NCBI GenBank assembly: GCA_903879705.1
Contig: CAIRMO010000061.1
Span: 1 to 64,000 of the forward strand
Reading direction: 5' to 3'
From: an uncultured Candidatus Competibacteraceae bacterium
Lineage (GTDB): Bacteria > Pseudomonadota > Gammaproteobacteria > Competibacterales > Competibacteraceae
Length of the DNA stretch: 64,000 bases
Positions 9,324 through 20,369 of the stretch are shown piece by piece. Both the position numbers and the translations under genes were made by a program. Within the stretch, counting starts at the first letter, position 1, and the number at the start of each line of letters is the position of its first letter. The notes beneath the pieces are model-generated. The model had not been told where the DNA came from. It worked only from the letters and a program-made list of their open reading frames with translations, and ran no database searches.

Positions 9324-9431
9324 AATTTTTATTTCATAATAGGCTACAACAGTGCATTTCATACGTCATTAAACTCAGTTCATAGGCCATTAGCTCTCAT
9401 AGAAATTGTTGGCTTCCTAGTCGTTAAACGT

Positions 9432-9581
9432 ATGATTTTACTCGTTCTCAGGAACCTACCGCCAGTTGGGCGGGAAGTAACGCCTGTGGAAAGGAAGGCG
9501 CTGGCTAGGATTTAACAACCCTGGTGAAACCGGCCTCATTGAAGCAGGAAGTCAACCGTGGAATGAAATGTCATGGTTGAT
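9432..9581 (+). pseudogene. Remnant of IS200/IS605 tnpB 3' end
   Basis: Frame 9432-9515 reads ...LPPVGREVTPVERKALA and stops. The next frames continue with GETGLIEAGS or KPASLKQE-type sequence. Both kinds of tail are typical of the extreme C-terminus of OrfB/TnpB transposon nucleases, so this looks like the frameshifted end of a decayed copy plus its right-end DNA. The catalytic domain is gone. The rest of the 9324-9620 interval shows no gene. Confidence 0.45.
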
Positions 9582-9620
9582 GCAACGGATCGATAAGGAT
9601 CCCAAACCATCCTGAACAAT

Positions 9621-9649
9621 AAGGGGGCCTGATGGCCCCCTTAATTTTT
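9621..9649 (+). terminator. Rho-independent terminator
   Basis: AAGGGGGCC (9621-9629), loop TGAT, GGCCCCCTT (9634-9642), then AATTTTT. A strong 9-bp stem with a T-run on the plus strand. The complementary strand also has AAAAATTAAGG before it, so it mainly serves plus-strand transcripts coming from cca or the tnpB remnant. Confidence 0.85.
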
Positions 9650-9692
9650 GGCTGATCTTCTTCAGATAGCGCGATTGTCCTTTGCTCTGGGT

Positions 9693-9800
9693 TCAAGCCC
9701 CCTTGGTTTCCTTCTTGACTTTCTTTTCGGCCTTCTTCTCCTTCATGGTCTTGGCCGGTTTTTTCTTGGATTCCTTCTTGATATCTACGTTTTTGCTCAT
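9693..9800 (-). CDS. Small lysine-rich basic protein
   Basis: 35 residues, about 43% lysine (MSKNVDIKKESKKK start, ending ETKGA). ATG 9800 has AGGAG 8 nt upstream, so it is probably a real gene although very short. No membrane segment or cysteine. The composition suggests nucleic-acid or ribosome contact. I do not recognise a characterised family. It faces the strong terminator at 9621-9649. Confidence 0.6.
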   Translation of the reverse strand: MSKNVDIKKESKKKPAKTMKEKKAEKKVKKETKGA

Positions 9801-9990
9801 GGCTTGCACTCCTCTGATAGTCCGGGTCAGTCCATGCTCAGGCGCGGCCTGTCGACGAAAAACCGGCCATGAGCGAAGTAGAAGGATAGCCTAAGCGGTT
9901 ACGCAGTGGCTATGTTTTGCCTCAAATCAGGTTATAAAAATTTCAATAGATGCCAACTCCTGATCGGCAGTAATCAGCCAACGAAGAATA

Positions 9991-10102
9991 GCGCCTCGCC
10001 CGTTCGCAAGCGGGAAGCGGAACTCTTTACGGTCCAGCGAATGGCCCCTGCATTTTCGCCGCATATCGATCAGCATGGAGGCCGAGATCAGATGCAGCGT
10101 GT
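9991..10102 (-). pseudogene. Duplicated, frameshifted 3' end of ptsG
   Basis: Read on the minus strand, this segment reproduces the last codons of ptsG (ADRYAAKMQGPFAGP versus [15 protein letters not shown]), its stop codon and part of the GGGCGAGG hairpin that follows. One base is missing relative to ptsG, shifting the frame. It is in the same orientation as ptsG and on the far side of the TAXI gene, so the two copies bracket that gene as direct repeats. Confidence 0.75.
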
Positions 10103-10120
10103 GTCTGGAAGTGAAGGCGC

Positions 10121-11143
10121 TTATCGGGTCCGCAACAACATTTCCAGTTGGTTACCAATATCGACGGGTACATTACCGGTTTCCTTCCCCCCGCGTGAAC
10201 AGCGATCCAGTTTCCAAAGGCCAACGGTTTCATTGAGATTAACGTCCTTCCACTTGGGATGGCCGGTTTGCCGGAGTTGGTCGAGGTGGGTACGGATGGC
10301 CTCGCCCAAGGTCGCTAATTGCCGACAGCGCTGGGCAAAATAGGGGCTTTGCTTGCCGGAAAAATCGAAACTCATCAACACGGCCTTGACCGCAATAGTG
10401 GAGACCTCGCCGGTCATCCAGTCATAATCGGTCGGGCTGATTTTAGCGGGTGCGTATTCGCGGAGCAGACGCGGATCGTCCAGCGGGACGAAATGCACGT
10501 TCGCCAGCAGCGGCGCAAATTCCGGTTTGTCGATGAGATGACCGACTTGGGTGAACAGGGTAACCGGCTTGCCGGCAACGAAGAACAGGGCGTCGGCTTC
10601 GCCCTTGAGAACAGCGGTGACCCCTTGCAGCGGCGGCATGTTCAGCAGTTCCGCCGGCTTGACTCCGGTCAGTTGCAGCAGATTCATGGTAGTCAGCCAA
10701 GTGCCGCTGCCTGATTCGCCAGCGATGACCCGCTTGCCCTGCAAATCGCCGAGGGTCTGAATCGAACGCCGGGCCAGCAGGTGCGCCTCGGCAAAGTAGA
10801 GGGGGAAAATCAGGCGGAGTCGGCTGGCGACCTGGCGCATTGCCGGGCTTTCCGAACGGCTCAGATAGTTGAGGACGTCGGCGTAGACAATCCCCAAGGC
10901 GGCGTTCTCCTGGCTATCCATGCGCTTGATATTGTCGATGGAACCTTGTGATTCCTTGACCAGAATGTCGAGACCGGCCGTTTTGGCGACGCCCGCAATG
11001 TCACGACCGAATTGAATCTGGGTACCGGTGGTCGGGCCGGTGACCATCCCCATCTGACGGGGGTCGAGGTCTTCGGCACTGGCCAGCCCGCTGCGGCATA
11101 GGCCGCACAACAACAGCAGAATGCCGATGAATGAACGTGTCAT
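10121..11143 (-). CDS. TAXI-family TRAP transporter solute receptor
   Basis: 340 residues with a Sec signal (cleavage near ASA-ED, about residue 23). The mature part resembles TAXI periplasmic receptors: MVTGPTTGTQIQFGRDIA near the N-terminus, then QGSIDNIKRM and GESGSGTW around the ligand site. TAXI receptors bind small organic acids such as glutamate-type ligands and hand them to a DctM-type permease. No TRAP permease is adjacent, so it may be an orphan receptor or a sensor input. The MVTGP start of the mature protein (instead of the usual IGTGG) is slightly divergent. It lies 106 nt downstream of ptsG. Confidence 0.8.
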   Translation of the reverse strand: MTRSFIGILLLLCGLCRSGLASAEDLDPRQMGMVTGPTTGTQIQFGRDIAGVAKTAGLDILVKESQGSIDNIKRMDSQENAALGIVYADVLNYLSRSESPAMRQVASRLRLIFPLYFAEAHLLARRSIQTLGDLQGKRVIAGESGSGTWLTTMNLLQLTGVKPAELLNMPPLQGVTAVLKGEADALFFVAGKPVTLFTQVGHLIDKPEFAPLLANVHFVPLDDPRLLREYAPAKISPTDYDWMTGEVSTIAVKAVLMSFDFSGKQSPYFAQRCRQLATLGEAIRTHLDQLRQTGHPKWKDVNLNETVGLWKLDRCSRGGKETGNVPVDIGNQLEMLLRTR

Positions 11144-11208
11144 GGCGAAAACTCCTCAAGTTTGGCTTACACGGCTCTTGGCAGCGGTCTCCAAGGTCAG
11201 AAAGGAGG

Positions 11209-11236
11209 GCTCCTCGCCCGTGTGCAGGCGAGGAGC
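11209..11236 (-). terminator. Hairpin after ptsG
   Basis: GCTCCTCGCC (11209-11218) pairs perfectly with GGCGAGGAGC (11227-11236) just after the ptsG stop. On the minus strand it is followed by CCTCCTTTC, a poor T-run. It may be a weak terminator or a 3' stabiliser separating ptsG from the TAXI gene. Confidence 0.5.
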
Positions 11237-11249
11237 GGGGAGGAACTCC

Positions 11250-13028
11250 TTACGGTCCAGCTAGTTGCCCCTGCATTTCCGCCGCATATTGATCGGCATT
11301 CAGGCCGACGATCAGATGCAGGGTGTGATTGGCCAACCGCATGACGCCGGTGACTCCCGCCGCCTGCAAGGCCGCTTCGTTCACCGGCCCATCATCGCCA
11401 ACCACCAGCCGCAGCCGGGTTTCAGCGCAGGCATCTACCCGCTGAATGTTGCCGGCCCCGCCTAACGCCGCGATCATTTTCCGCGCCTTACCCGCCGCTT
11501 CGGGATCGCGCAGTTTCGATACGATGCCTGCCGGTCGCGGCGCAGTGACCGGCGACCGCTCCTCCACTGCATCCGCTTCCGGCCCGGCGGTGCGTAGATA
11601 TTCCTCCATGTCGGTTTTCAGGTTTTCCGACGGGGTGCCGAAAATCGCCTGCATATTGTTGCCGACCACCACCACTCCCGCTGCGCCCAGCGCCTTGAGT
11701 TTAGCGGTGCTGGCTTTGCCCACATCGCCCAGCTCGACCCGCAACCGGGTAATGCAGGCATCCAGATTTTTGATATTGCTGCGCCCGCCAAAAGCCAGCA
11801 CCAGTTGCTTGGCGAAGCTGAACGCGACATCCGATTGCGCGTCGGCCAGCGAGACGGCTTCTTCCAGTTCCCGACCGGGGGTCTTGAGATCGAATTTCAG
11901 AATTACGGTGCGAAATACCGTGTAGTACAGCAGCGCCCACAGCGGCCCAATGATCAGTAACCACCCGGCATGAGTCGATTGGGGAAACAACAGGATGTAG
12001 TCAATGGTGCCGTGCGAAAAGGTCATGCCATGCTTGATGCCGAGTTCGATGCAGAGGAAATAGGCGACTCCGGCCAACAGCGCATGAATCAGATACAGCA
12101 CCGGGGCAACGAACATGAAGGCGAATTCAATCGGCTCGGTAATGCCGGTCAGCCACGCGGTCAACGCCGCAGAAATCATGATCCCGCCGATCCTGGCGCG
12201 GTTTTCGGGCAGGGCGCAGCGCCAGATCGCAATCGCCGCCGCCGGCAAACCCCACATTTTGAACAGGTAGCCGCCCGCCATATTGCCCGCAGTGGGATCG
12301 CCGGCGATGTAGCGTTGAATTTCGCCGGTGATGACCTTGCCGGTATTCGGGTCCAGATAGCTGCCGACCTCGAAGAAGAACGGCACATTCCAAATATGGT
12401 GCAGGCCGAATGGTAGTAGCAGCCGCTCCACCACCCCGTAAATACTGAACGCCAGCGCCGGATTACTTTCCGCCGCCCAGTGTGAAAAGGCTTTGATTCC
12501 CGCACCAATCGGCGGCCATAAAAAACTGAGGACGATCCCAGTGCCAATCGCGGCAAAAGCAGTGATGATCGGCACGAAGCGTTTGCCGGCGAAAAAGCCG
12601 AGATAGGATGGCAATTCGATCCGGTAATAGCGGTTGAACAGCGCCGCCGCAATGCCGCCAATGACAATGCCGCCGAAGACTCCGGTATCGATGGACATAA
12701 TGCCCATCAGATTTTTGGATTCGACGCCCAGCGCCTTGGCCATCACCCCCAGAGTCGCCAGCAGCACGACGTAGCCGACCACCGCCGCCAGCGCTGAGAC
12801 ACCATCGTTGTGGGTCAGGCCCAGCGCCACGCCAATCGCGAAGATGATCGCCAGACTGCTAAAAATCGCCCCGCCGGACTGGGCCATGATGTTGGAGGCC
12901 AGATCGGGAATCAGGCCGAAGTGGGCGCTACCGATACCGAGCAGGATGCCGGCCACCGGCAACACCGACACCGGCAGCATCAGCGCCTTGCCGATTTTTT
13001 GCAGGAAGGTGAAAACGGATTGCCACAT
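11250..13028 (-). CDS. ptsG: Glucose-type PTS permease EIICBB
   Basis: 592 residues. Residues 1-385 form the EIIC membrane channel, with GITEPIEF matching the conserved substrate-loop motif. A first EIIB domain has Cys425 in DACITRLR, the phosphorylation site. A second EIIB domain has Cys534 in DACAETRLR, with one residue more between Cys and TRLR than in the first. The protein imports and phosphorylates a hexose (glucose or N-acetylglucosamine). It begins 5 nt after the EIIA-HPr-EI gene, so the two genes can supply the whole phosphorelay. Two EIIB domains in one permease is unusual. Glucose versus GlcNAc specificity cannot be settled here. Confidence 0.9.
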   Translation of the reverse strand: MWQSVFTFLQKIGKALMLPVSVLPVAGILLGIGSAHFGLIPDLASNIMAQSGGAIFSSLAIIFAIGVALGLTHNDGVSALAAVVGYVVLLATLGVMAKALGVESKNLMGIMSIDTGVFGGIVIGGIAAALFNRYYRIELPSYLGFFAGKRFVPIITAFAAIGTGIVLSFLWPPIGAGIKAFSHWAAESNPALAFSIYGVVERLLLPFGLHHIWNVPFFFEVGSYLDPNTGKVITGEIQRYIAGDPTAGNMAGGYLFKMWGLPAAAIAIWRCALPENRARIGGIMISAALTAWLTGITEPIEFAFMFVAPVLYLIHALLAGVAYFLCIELGIKHGMTFSHGTIDYILLFPQSTHAGWLLIIGPLWALLYYTVFRTVILKFDLKTPGRELEEAVSLADAQSDVAFSFAKQLVLAFGGRSNIKNLDACITRLRVELGDVGKASTAKLKALGAAGVVVVGNNMQAIFGTPSENLKTDMEEYLRTAGPEADAVEERSPVTAPRPAGIVSKLRDPEAAGKARKMIAALGGAGNIQRVDACAETRLRLVVGDDGPVNEAALQAAGVTGVMRLANHTLHLIVGLNADQYAAEMQGQLAGP

Positions 13029-13033
13029 GACGG

Positions 13034-15613
13034 TTAGCTCCGGGCAGATGCAGAAGATTCGGTGAAAGGATCAGGACACAGCGCCCGCACTTCAGCGCCG
13101 GTCTCCAGAGTCAGCGCCCGTTGCGCCAGTGCCTGGCAGTCGCTCAGACGCAAGGTGCGAATCTGGGCCTTGATGCCGGGAATGGTGGGCAGGCTGGCGC
13201 TGAGTTCGTCCACGCCCATCCCGATCAGCAACGGCACCGCTTGCGGATCGCTGGCAATCCCGCCGCAGACCCCGACCCATTTACCCTCGGCATGCGCGGC
13301 CTGCACCGTCCAGGCGATCAGCCGCAATACCCCCGGATTCAGTCCGTCGACCTTCGGCGCGAGTTTGGGATGACCGCGATCCATCGCCAGGGTGTACTGG
13401 GTTAGATCATTGGTGCCAATGGAGAAAAAGTCGGCCTCGCGGGCGAACTGCGCGGCCATCACCGCGGCTACCGGAATTTCCACCATGATCCCAATCGGGA
13501 TCGGCGGGACATTCAACTGCTGCCGTTCCTCCTCCAGCATCGCCTTGGCGTCACGCAATTCCGACAACAGCCCGACCATCGGGAACATGATCAACACCTT
13601 GCCAAAGGCGGCGGAGCGGAGAATCGCCCGCAACTGAGTCCGCAGCATTTCCGGGCGATCCAGGCCCACCCGCAAGCCGCGCTCCCCCAGAAATGGATTG
13701 TCCTCTTTCGGAATCGGCAGATAGGACAAGGGCTTGTCGCCGCCCACATCCAGAGTGCGGATGATCAGCGGCCGCTCCGGTCCCAATGCCTCGGCAATGG
13801 CTTTGTAGGCCTCAAACTGCTCATCTTCGCTGGGCGCGGTGCTGCGTTCCATGAACAGAAACTCGGAACGCAATAGCCCGACGCCTTCGCCGCCCAACGC
13901 CGGAATCTGCTCGGCATCAGCCAGTCCACCGATATTACCGACCACTTCCACCCGCTGCCCGTCCAGCGTGATCGCCGGTTGATCCGCCGCCGCCAGATCG
14001 ATTTTCCGGCGATCTGCCCACTGGTCCTGAGTCTGGCGAATCCGGGCGATTTCTTCCGGGCTGGGATTCATCCACAGCGTGCCTTTGCTGCCGTCGAGAA
14101 TGACCGGGGTGCCATTGGGCACTTCCAGCGCCCGTGGCTCAATCCCGGCCACGGCGGGAATATCCATCGACCGGGCCAAAATAGCGACATGCGAAGTGGC
14201 ACCGCCGAGCGTGGTGCAAAAACCGCGCACCCGGTTCCGATCCAGACTGGCGGTATCGGACGGCGTCAGTTCTTCCGCAACCAGAATGGCGTTGACCGGC
14301 GGTTCCTGGCGTTCCGGTTTGGCACCGGTCAACAGGGTCAGCACCCGCCGCCCGACATCGCGCAGATCATTGGCCCGCGCTGCCAGCAGTTCATTCCGCA
14401 AATTAGCCAGCCGGTCGGCGTGGGTGCTGAATGCCCGTTGCCAGGCAAAGGCCGCGCTCTTGCCCTTGGCCAGCGCCGAATAAGCAATGTCGAGCAGGTC
14501 GGGATCGTCAAGCAATTCCTGATGCGCGCCGAAAATGGCGGCCTTATCCGCCGCCCGTTCGCCATGCAACCGCGCCTGCAACGCCTCCAATTGGCTGCGC
14601 GCCTGACCGAACGCCTCGTCCAGTCGGGCGCGTTCCAGTTGCGGATCGCCCTCGGCAGCTTCGATGACTTGAAGCTCGGTATGGCGCACCTGGAACACTT
14701 CGCCGACCGCCAAGCCCGGCGAAGCCGCAACGCCCATCAACAGGTTGGGATCATCAGAACGAGGTTTGGGCGCGGGCGCAGCGCCGGCGGAGACCACAAA
14801 GCTGGCCGGGGCCGGAGCCGGGGCATAACCCTCATCGCCCAACCCTTCCCACAGCAACGGGGTGAGCGTGTTAATCGCGGCTTCAGCATCGTCGCCTTTG
14901 GCGGTCAGCACCACCTTGTCGCCGCACTCGACCTCCAGACCCATGATCGCCACCACGCTCTTGGCGTTGGCCTGCGCATCGCCCTTTTGCAAGCGAATTT
15001 CCGCCTTGAACTTCTTGGCGAGATTAGCCAGCACTGCCGCTGGCCGGGCGTGTAACCCGGTCGAGTTGGGAATCAGGATCGCTTCAGAGGTCGCGGTTTT
15101 CATCGATTCCGACGCTGCCGCTGCGGTTTGGCCATCCACCAGCGTCAATTCCAGAATCACGTCGCGCCCGGCAATCACTGAACCAGAATGCGGGCTAAAA
15201 ATCGCGACGCGCTCGCTGTTGGTAATGACGATTTGCGTCAACAGGCTTTTGGCGTGAGTGGCAATGTAATCAGCGTCGAATTCGATCAACGCCTCACCGG
15301 TTTGCACCCAATCGCCCGCCTTGACCTTGGGAGTGAAACCCGCGCCCTTGAGACCCACGGTATCGAGGCCAATATGCATCAGCACTTCAATGCCTTGCGG
15401 CGTGGTGAGGGTCACGGCATGTCCGGCGGGATGCAACTGCACAATCCGACCCGCGCACGGTGCCCGCAGACATTGATCCAGCGGGTCAATGGAAATACCG
15501 TCGCCGACCATTTTCTGAGCAAATACCGGGTCGGGAACCCGCTCAATCGGCAACAACGGGCCAGAGAGCGGCGCAGTCAGGACAAGTCGCGGGGAAGCGG
15601 AGGAAGGGTTCAT
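13034..15613 (-). CDS. Fused PTS EIIA-HPr-Enzyme I protein
   Basis: 859 residues from ATG 15613 (a TTG eight codons earlier lies inside a tandem repeat). Residues 1-165 are a glucose-type EIIA with phospho-His80 ([12 protein letters not shown]). Residues 175-260 are HPr with His189 (TGLHARPA). Residues 292-859 are Enzyme I with His476 ([12 protein letters not shown]) and the C-terminal PEP-binding barrel ([24 protein letters not shown]). It moves phosphate from PEP through EI, HPr and EIIA to ptsG immediately downstream, in the cytoplasm. Fusions of this order are known for PTS systems of beta/gammaproteobacteria. Confidence 0.93.
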   Translation of the reverse strand: MNPSSASPRLVLTAPLSGPLLPIERVPDPVFAQKMVGDGISIDPLDQCLRAPCAGRIVQLHPAGHAVTLTTPQGIEVLMHIGLDTVGLKGAGFTPKVKAGDWVQTGEALIEFDADYIATHAKSLLTQIVITNSERVAIFSPHSGSVIAGRDVILELTLVDGQTAAAASESMKTATSEAILIPNSTGLHARPAAVLANLAKKFKAEIRLQKGDAQANAKSVVAIMGLEVECGDKVVLTAKGDDAEAAINTLTPLLWEGLGDEGYAPAPAPASFVVSAGAAPAPKPRSDDPNLLMGVAASPGLAVGEVFQVRHTELQVIEAAEGDPQLERARLDEAFGQARSQLEALQARLHGERAADKAAIFGAHQELLDDPDLLDIAYSALAKGKSAAFAWQRAFSTHADRLANLRNELLAARANDLRDVGRRVLTLLTGAKPERQEPPVNAILVAEELTPSDTASLDRNRVRGFCTTLGGATSHVAILARSMDIPAVAGIEPRALEVPNGTPVILDGSKGTLWMNPSPEEIARIRQTQDQWADRRKIDLAAADQPAITLDGQRVEVVGNIGGLADAEQIPALGGEGVGLLRSEFLFMERSTAPSEDEQFEAYKAIAEALGPERPLIIRTLDVGGDKPLSYLPIPKEDNPFLGERGLRVGLDRPEMLRTQLRAILRSAAFGKVLIMFPMVGLLSELRDAKAMLEEERQQLNVPPIPIGIMVEIPVAAVMAAQFAREADFFSIGTNDLTQYTLAMDRGHPKLAPKVDGLNPGVLRLIAWTVQAAHAEGKWVGVCGGIASDPQAVPLLIGMGVDELSASLPTIPGIKAQIRTLRLSDCQALAQRALTLETGAEVRALCPDPFTESSASARS

Positions 15614-15614
15614 T

Positions 15615-15635
15615 ATTTGTACTCGATTTGTACTC
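15615..15635 (-). promoter_or_regulatory. Tandem 10-bp repeat at PTS operon start
   Basis: ATTTGTACTC occurs at 15615-15624 and 15626-15635 (GAGTACAAAT in the sense of the gene), 11 bp apart and ending just before ATG 15613. One-helical-turn spacing suggests a regulator site or a repeat that gave rise to the alternative TTG start. Confidence 0.35.
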
Positions 15636-15725
15636 AAGCGTTCGGAAGGCTGGGATCAAGCATAGGCGATATTGAAATACCCTGCCCCAAACCGTAACTG
15701 CTCAACTCTAGTCAGCAATCACCAC

Positions 15726-15754
15726 AAAAAAACCCCGCCGAAGCGGGGCTTTTT
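15726..15754. terminator. Terminator after groEL
   Basis: CCCCGC (15733-15738), loop CGAA, GCGGGG (15743-15748), with an A-run before and a T-run after. It is symmetric, so it can end groEL (minus). The PTS operon on the same strand starts just downstream of it. Confidence 0.85.
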
Positions 15755-15784
15755 CATTCAGGAATCAGCAGGCGCGGGGTGCGC

Positions 15785-17783
<1,999 letters not shown>

Positions 17784-17844
17784 GGGTAAAACTCCTTAAA
17801 GTGAAGGGGTTAGGTTCATTGACCTGAGGTGGGCGCTTGCGGTA

Positions 17845-17898
17845 TTAGCACTCGCCATTAGTGAGTGCTAATCATAGTCAGCGGCAACACCCTGTCAA
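17845..17898 (-). promoter_or_regulatory. groES promoter with CIRCE operator
   Basis: TTAGCACTC (17845-17853), nine bases, GAGTGCTAA (17863-17871) is a perfect CIRCE, the binding site of the heat-shock repressor HrcA. Immediately upstream on the minus strand is a sigma-70-type promoter: -35 TTGACA (complement of 17893-17898), 16-bp spacer, -10 TATGAT (complement of 17871-17876). The operator overlaps the -10 box and start site, as expected for repression. HrcA control is thus likely, whereas E. coli uses sigma-32. Confidence 0.92.
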
Positions 17899-18037
17899 GG
17901 GCTGACCACGAAGTAGGGGACGATGGCGAAATTTCAAGGGGTCGGTGTGAAGAAAAATGGTGGAGCGGGGTCTATGGTGTGCCGCAACCGCAAGGTCGGA
18001 ACTCGCCCAATGTCATGCACTGCAAGAGGAATCGATC

Positions 18038-18367
18038 ATGGAGAACCAAGCGCTGGTGGTTTATTGCACCTGCCCGGATCAGGGTGTGGCCGAGCGCATC
18101 GCTGAGGCCGTGGTGGCTGAACGGCTGGCGGCCTGCGTCAATCTTATCCCCGGCGTGACCTCGGTTTACCGTTGGGAAGGTCAGCTTCAGCGCGATGCCG
18201 AATGGCTGCTGATCATCAAAACCCGCAGCGCGGTTTATCCGCAACTGGAAGCCCGGATTCGTCAACTGCACCCCTATCAGGTCCCGGAAATCATCGCCCT
18301 GCCGATTCAAGCCGGGTCGGCGGCTTATCTCGACTGGATCGCCGCCAATACAGGAATGTCAGCATGA
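18038..18367 (+). CDS. cutA: CutA divalent-cation tolerance protein
   Basis: 109 residues from ATG 18038 with AAGAGGA 7 nt upstream. The small trimeric CutA1 protein is linked to copper tolerance. ERLAACVNLIPGVTSVYRW carries the family core (Cys-Val-Asn, Ser-x-Tyr-x-Trp). It overlaps dsbD by ATGA, and the cutA-dsbD pairing is the classical enterobacterial arrangement for this locus. Confidence 0.95.
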   Translation: MENQALVVYCTCPDQGVAERIAEAVVAERLAACVNLIPGVTSVYRWEGQLQRDAEWLLIIKTRSAVYPQLEARIRQLHPYQVPEIIALPIQAGSAAYLDWIAANTGMSA

Positions 18368-20253
18368 AGCGTTATCGGCAGGTATGGCTGTGGCTACTGT
18401 TGTTGCTGGCGGCGGGAACGGCGGCGGGCGGGCTGTTCGACCGGTTTGGCAGTTCCGGCCACGACCGGATTCTCGATGCCGATCAAGCGTTTCAGGTCAT
18501 CGTCAATGTGCCTGATCCATTGACGCTGGAGCTGCGCTGGACGATTGTGCCCGGCTATTACCTGTACCGCGACAAGTTCCGGTTGAGCCTGATCGATGCG
18601 CCGGGCGTCAGCATGGCCAGCATCGAGATTCCACCGGGCGAACCCAAGGATGATCCCTACTTTGGTCCGCAACAGGTATTCCATCAGGCGGCGGTAATCA
18701 CGGCCCGGCTGAACCGCAGGCCGGCGGGCGAAACCGAAGTGCGGGTGAAAATAGACCATCAGGGCTGCGCCGAGATCGGGGTCTGCTATCCGCCGCTGAG
18801 TCAAACTTTGGCGGTTGCGCTGCCGGTTTACTCCCCTCGCCCGTTGGCGGGAGGAGGGTTGGGGGCGGAGCCTCAAACTCCCCCGGCGCTTCGCGCCACA
18901 CCTCTTTATCCGAGGAGGGGAGAAGGGCTGCGGGAAGACCGAGTTGAGGCAGAGCAGGATCGGTTGGCGCGGTTGCTGGGTGAACAGCGATTTTGGGCGA
19001 TTCCGGCTTTTTTCGGCTTCGGGCTGCTGCTGGCGTTTACCCCGTGCGTCTTCCCGATGATCCCGATTCTGTCCAGCCTGATCGCGGGTCAGGGCGCGAA
19101 CCTGACTCGGCGGCGAGCGCTGCTGCTGTCCCTGACCTATGTACTGGCGATGGCCGTGACGTACACCATCGTCGGAGTACTGGCGGCGCTATTAGGGCAA
19201 AACCTGCAAATCTGGTTTCAAAATCCCTGGGTATTGGCGGCGTTCAGCGCGCTGTTTGTAGCGTTGTCACTGTCGATGTTCGGCCTGTATGAGTTGCAAT
19301 TGCCGACCACCCTGCAAAATCGGCTGGTGGACTGGAGCAACCGGCAACGCGGCGGCCATCACGCCGGAGTGGCCGTGATGGGGCTGTTGTCAGCCCTGAT
19401 CGTGGGTCCCTGCGTCGCCCCGCCGCTGATCGGCGTTCTGACCTTTATCGCCGTGACCGGCGATCTGGCGCTGGGCGCGGCGACGTTATTCGCGCTCAGC
19501 CTGGGGATGGGCGCGCCGTTATTGCTGATTGGCGCCTCCGCCGGCCATTGGTTGCCCCACGCCGGGCATTGGATGGAGCGGATCAAGGCGGTGTTCGGAG
19601 TGTTGCTGTTGGCGGTGGCGCTGTGGCTGCTGGATCGGATTCTGCCGGCGGCGGCGAGCATGGCGCTGTGGGCGACATTGCTGATCGTGACGGCCACTTA
19701 TATGGGCGTGCTACAGCCGGTGGCGCATGGCGCACCCGCTTGGCGAACCTTGATTCGAGGCTTGGGACTGGTGCTGCTGATTTACGGGATTTTATTGCTG
19801 GTTGGGGTTGCGGCAGGTGGGCGCGATCCGTGGCAGCCCTTGCGCGGAGTCCGTCTGGTGGCTACTGCGGCCAGTGAAATCCCTGAGTCCGGGTTTCGCC
19901 CGGTTAAAACCATAGCTGAGGTTGAACAGGCCGTGCGGGCAGCGAATGGGCAGCCGGTGTTGCTGGATTTTTATGCTGACTGGTGCGTGACCTGCCGGGA
20001 ACTGGAGCGTGAAACTTTCACCGATCCGGCAGTGCGGGCGACATTGGCGGGCATCACGGCATTGCGGGCTGATGTGACCGCCAATGATGATGACGATCAG
20101 GCTTTATTGCGGCAGTTCGGAATAATCGGGCCACCAGCCTTGCTGTTTTTTGGCCCGGAAGGGACAGAGCGCCGTGAATACCGGATGGTCGGTTTTGTCG
20201 ATGCGGCACAGTTCAATCAGCAGGTGCAGAGTTTGCGGCGATTGCGGAATTGA
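18364..20253 (+). CDS. dsbD: Thiol:disulfide interchange protein DsbD
   Basis: 629 residues. It carries electrons from cytoplasmic thioredoxin across the inner membrane to periplasmic DsbC-type proteins and cytochrome maturation. After a signal anchor, the N-terminal domain has Cys135/Cys141 (GCAEIGVCYPP). The membrane domain has FTPCVFPM (Cys228) and VGPCVAPP. The C-terminal thioredoxin domain has DWCVTC (Cys541, Cys544). The start at 18364 overlaps cutA; the longer frame is ignored. Residues about 157-192 are encoded by a dispersed repeat lying in the linker between the first two domains, so it adds about 35 residues without breaking the frame. Confidence 0.95.
   Translation: MKRYRQVWLWLLLLLAAGTAAGGLFDRFGSSGHDRILDADQAFQVIVNVPDPLTLELRWTIVPGYYLYRDKFRLSLIDAPGVSMASIEIPPGEPKDDPYFGPQQVFHQAAVITARLNRRPAGETEVRVKIDHQGCAEIGVCYPPLSQTLAVALPVYSPRPLAGGGLGAEPQTPPALRATPLYPRRGEGLREDRVEAEQDRLARLLGEQRFWAIPAFFGFGLLLAFTPCVFPMIPILSSLIAGQGANLTRRRALLLSLTYVLAMAVTYTIVGVLAALLGQNLQIWFQNPWVLAAFSALFVALSLSMFGLYELQLPTTLQNRLVDWSNRQRGGHHAGVAVMGLLSALIVGPCVAPPLIGVLTFIAVTGDLALGAATLFALSLGMGAPLLLIGASAGHWLPHAGHWMERIKAVFGVLLLAVALWLLDRILPAAASMALWATLLIVTATYMGVLQPVAHGAPAWRTLIRGLGLVLLIYGILLLVGVAAGGRDPWQPLRGVRLVATAASEIPESGFRPVKTIAEVEQAVRAANGQPVLLDFYADWCVTCRELERETFTDPAVRATLAGITALRADVTANDDDDQALLRQFGIIGPPALLFFGPEGTERREYRMVGFVDAAQFNQQVQSLRRLRN
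18829..18931 (+). repeat. Dispersed repeat inserted in frame within dsbD
   Basis: This stretch contains CCCCCGGCGCTTCGCGCCAC and the TTATCC(A/G)AGGAGGGGA block also seen at about 41-76 and, more diverged, at about 50009-50052. It keeps the dsbD frame open (SPRPLAGGGLGAEPQ...) and does not resemble DsbD sequence. Confidence 0.65.
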
Positions 20254-20282
20254 TGCGGAATAGCATCGTTCCTTAATCCAGC

Positions 20283-20311
20283 CCTCTCCCATTCATTGGA
20301 GAGGATTTTTT
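20283..20311 (+). terminator. dsbD terminator
   Basis: CCTCTCC (20283-20289) and GGAGAGG (20298-20304) form a stem, followed by ATTTTTT, 30 bp after the dsbD stop. Confidence 0.85.
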
Positions 20312-20369
20312 AATGCCGCGTTATTGCGGCTGGCGGCGCGATTCAAACATAATATTTTCAGGAAAACAC

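Noticed and set aside
18364-20253. dsbD as a pseudogene because of the repeat insertion
   Set aside because: The frame is intact and all redox cysteines are present.
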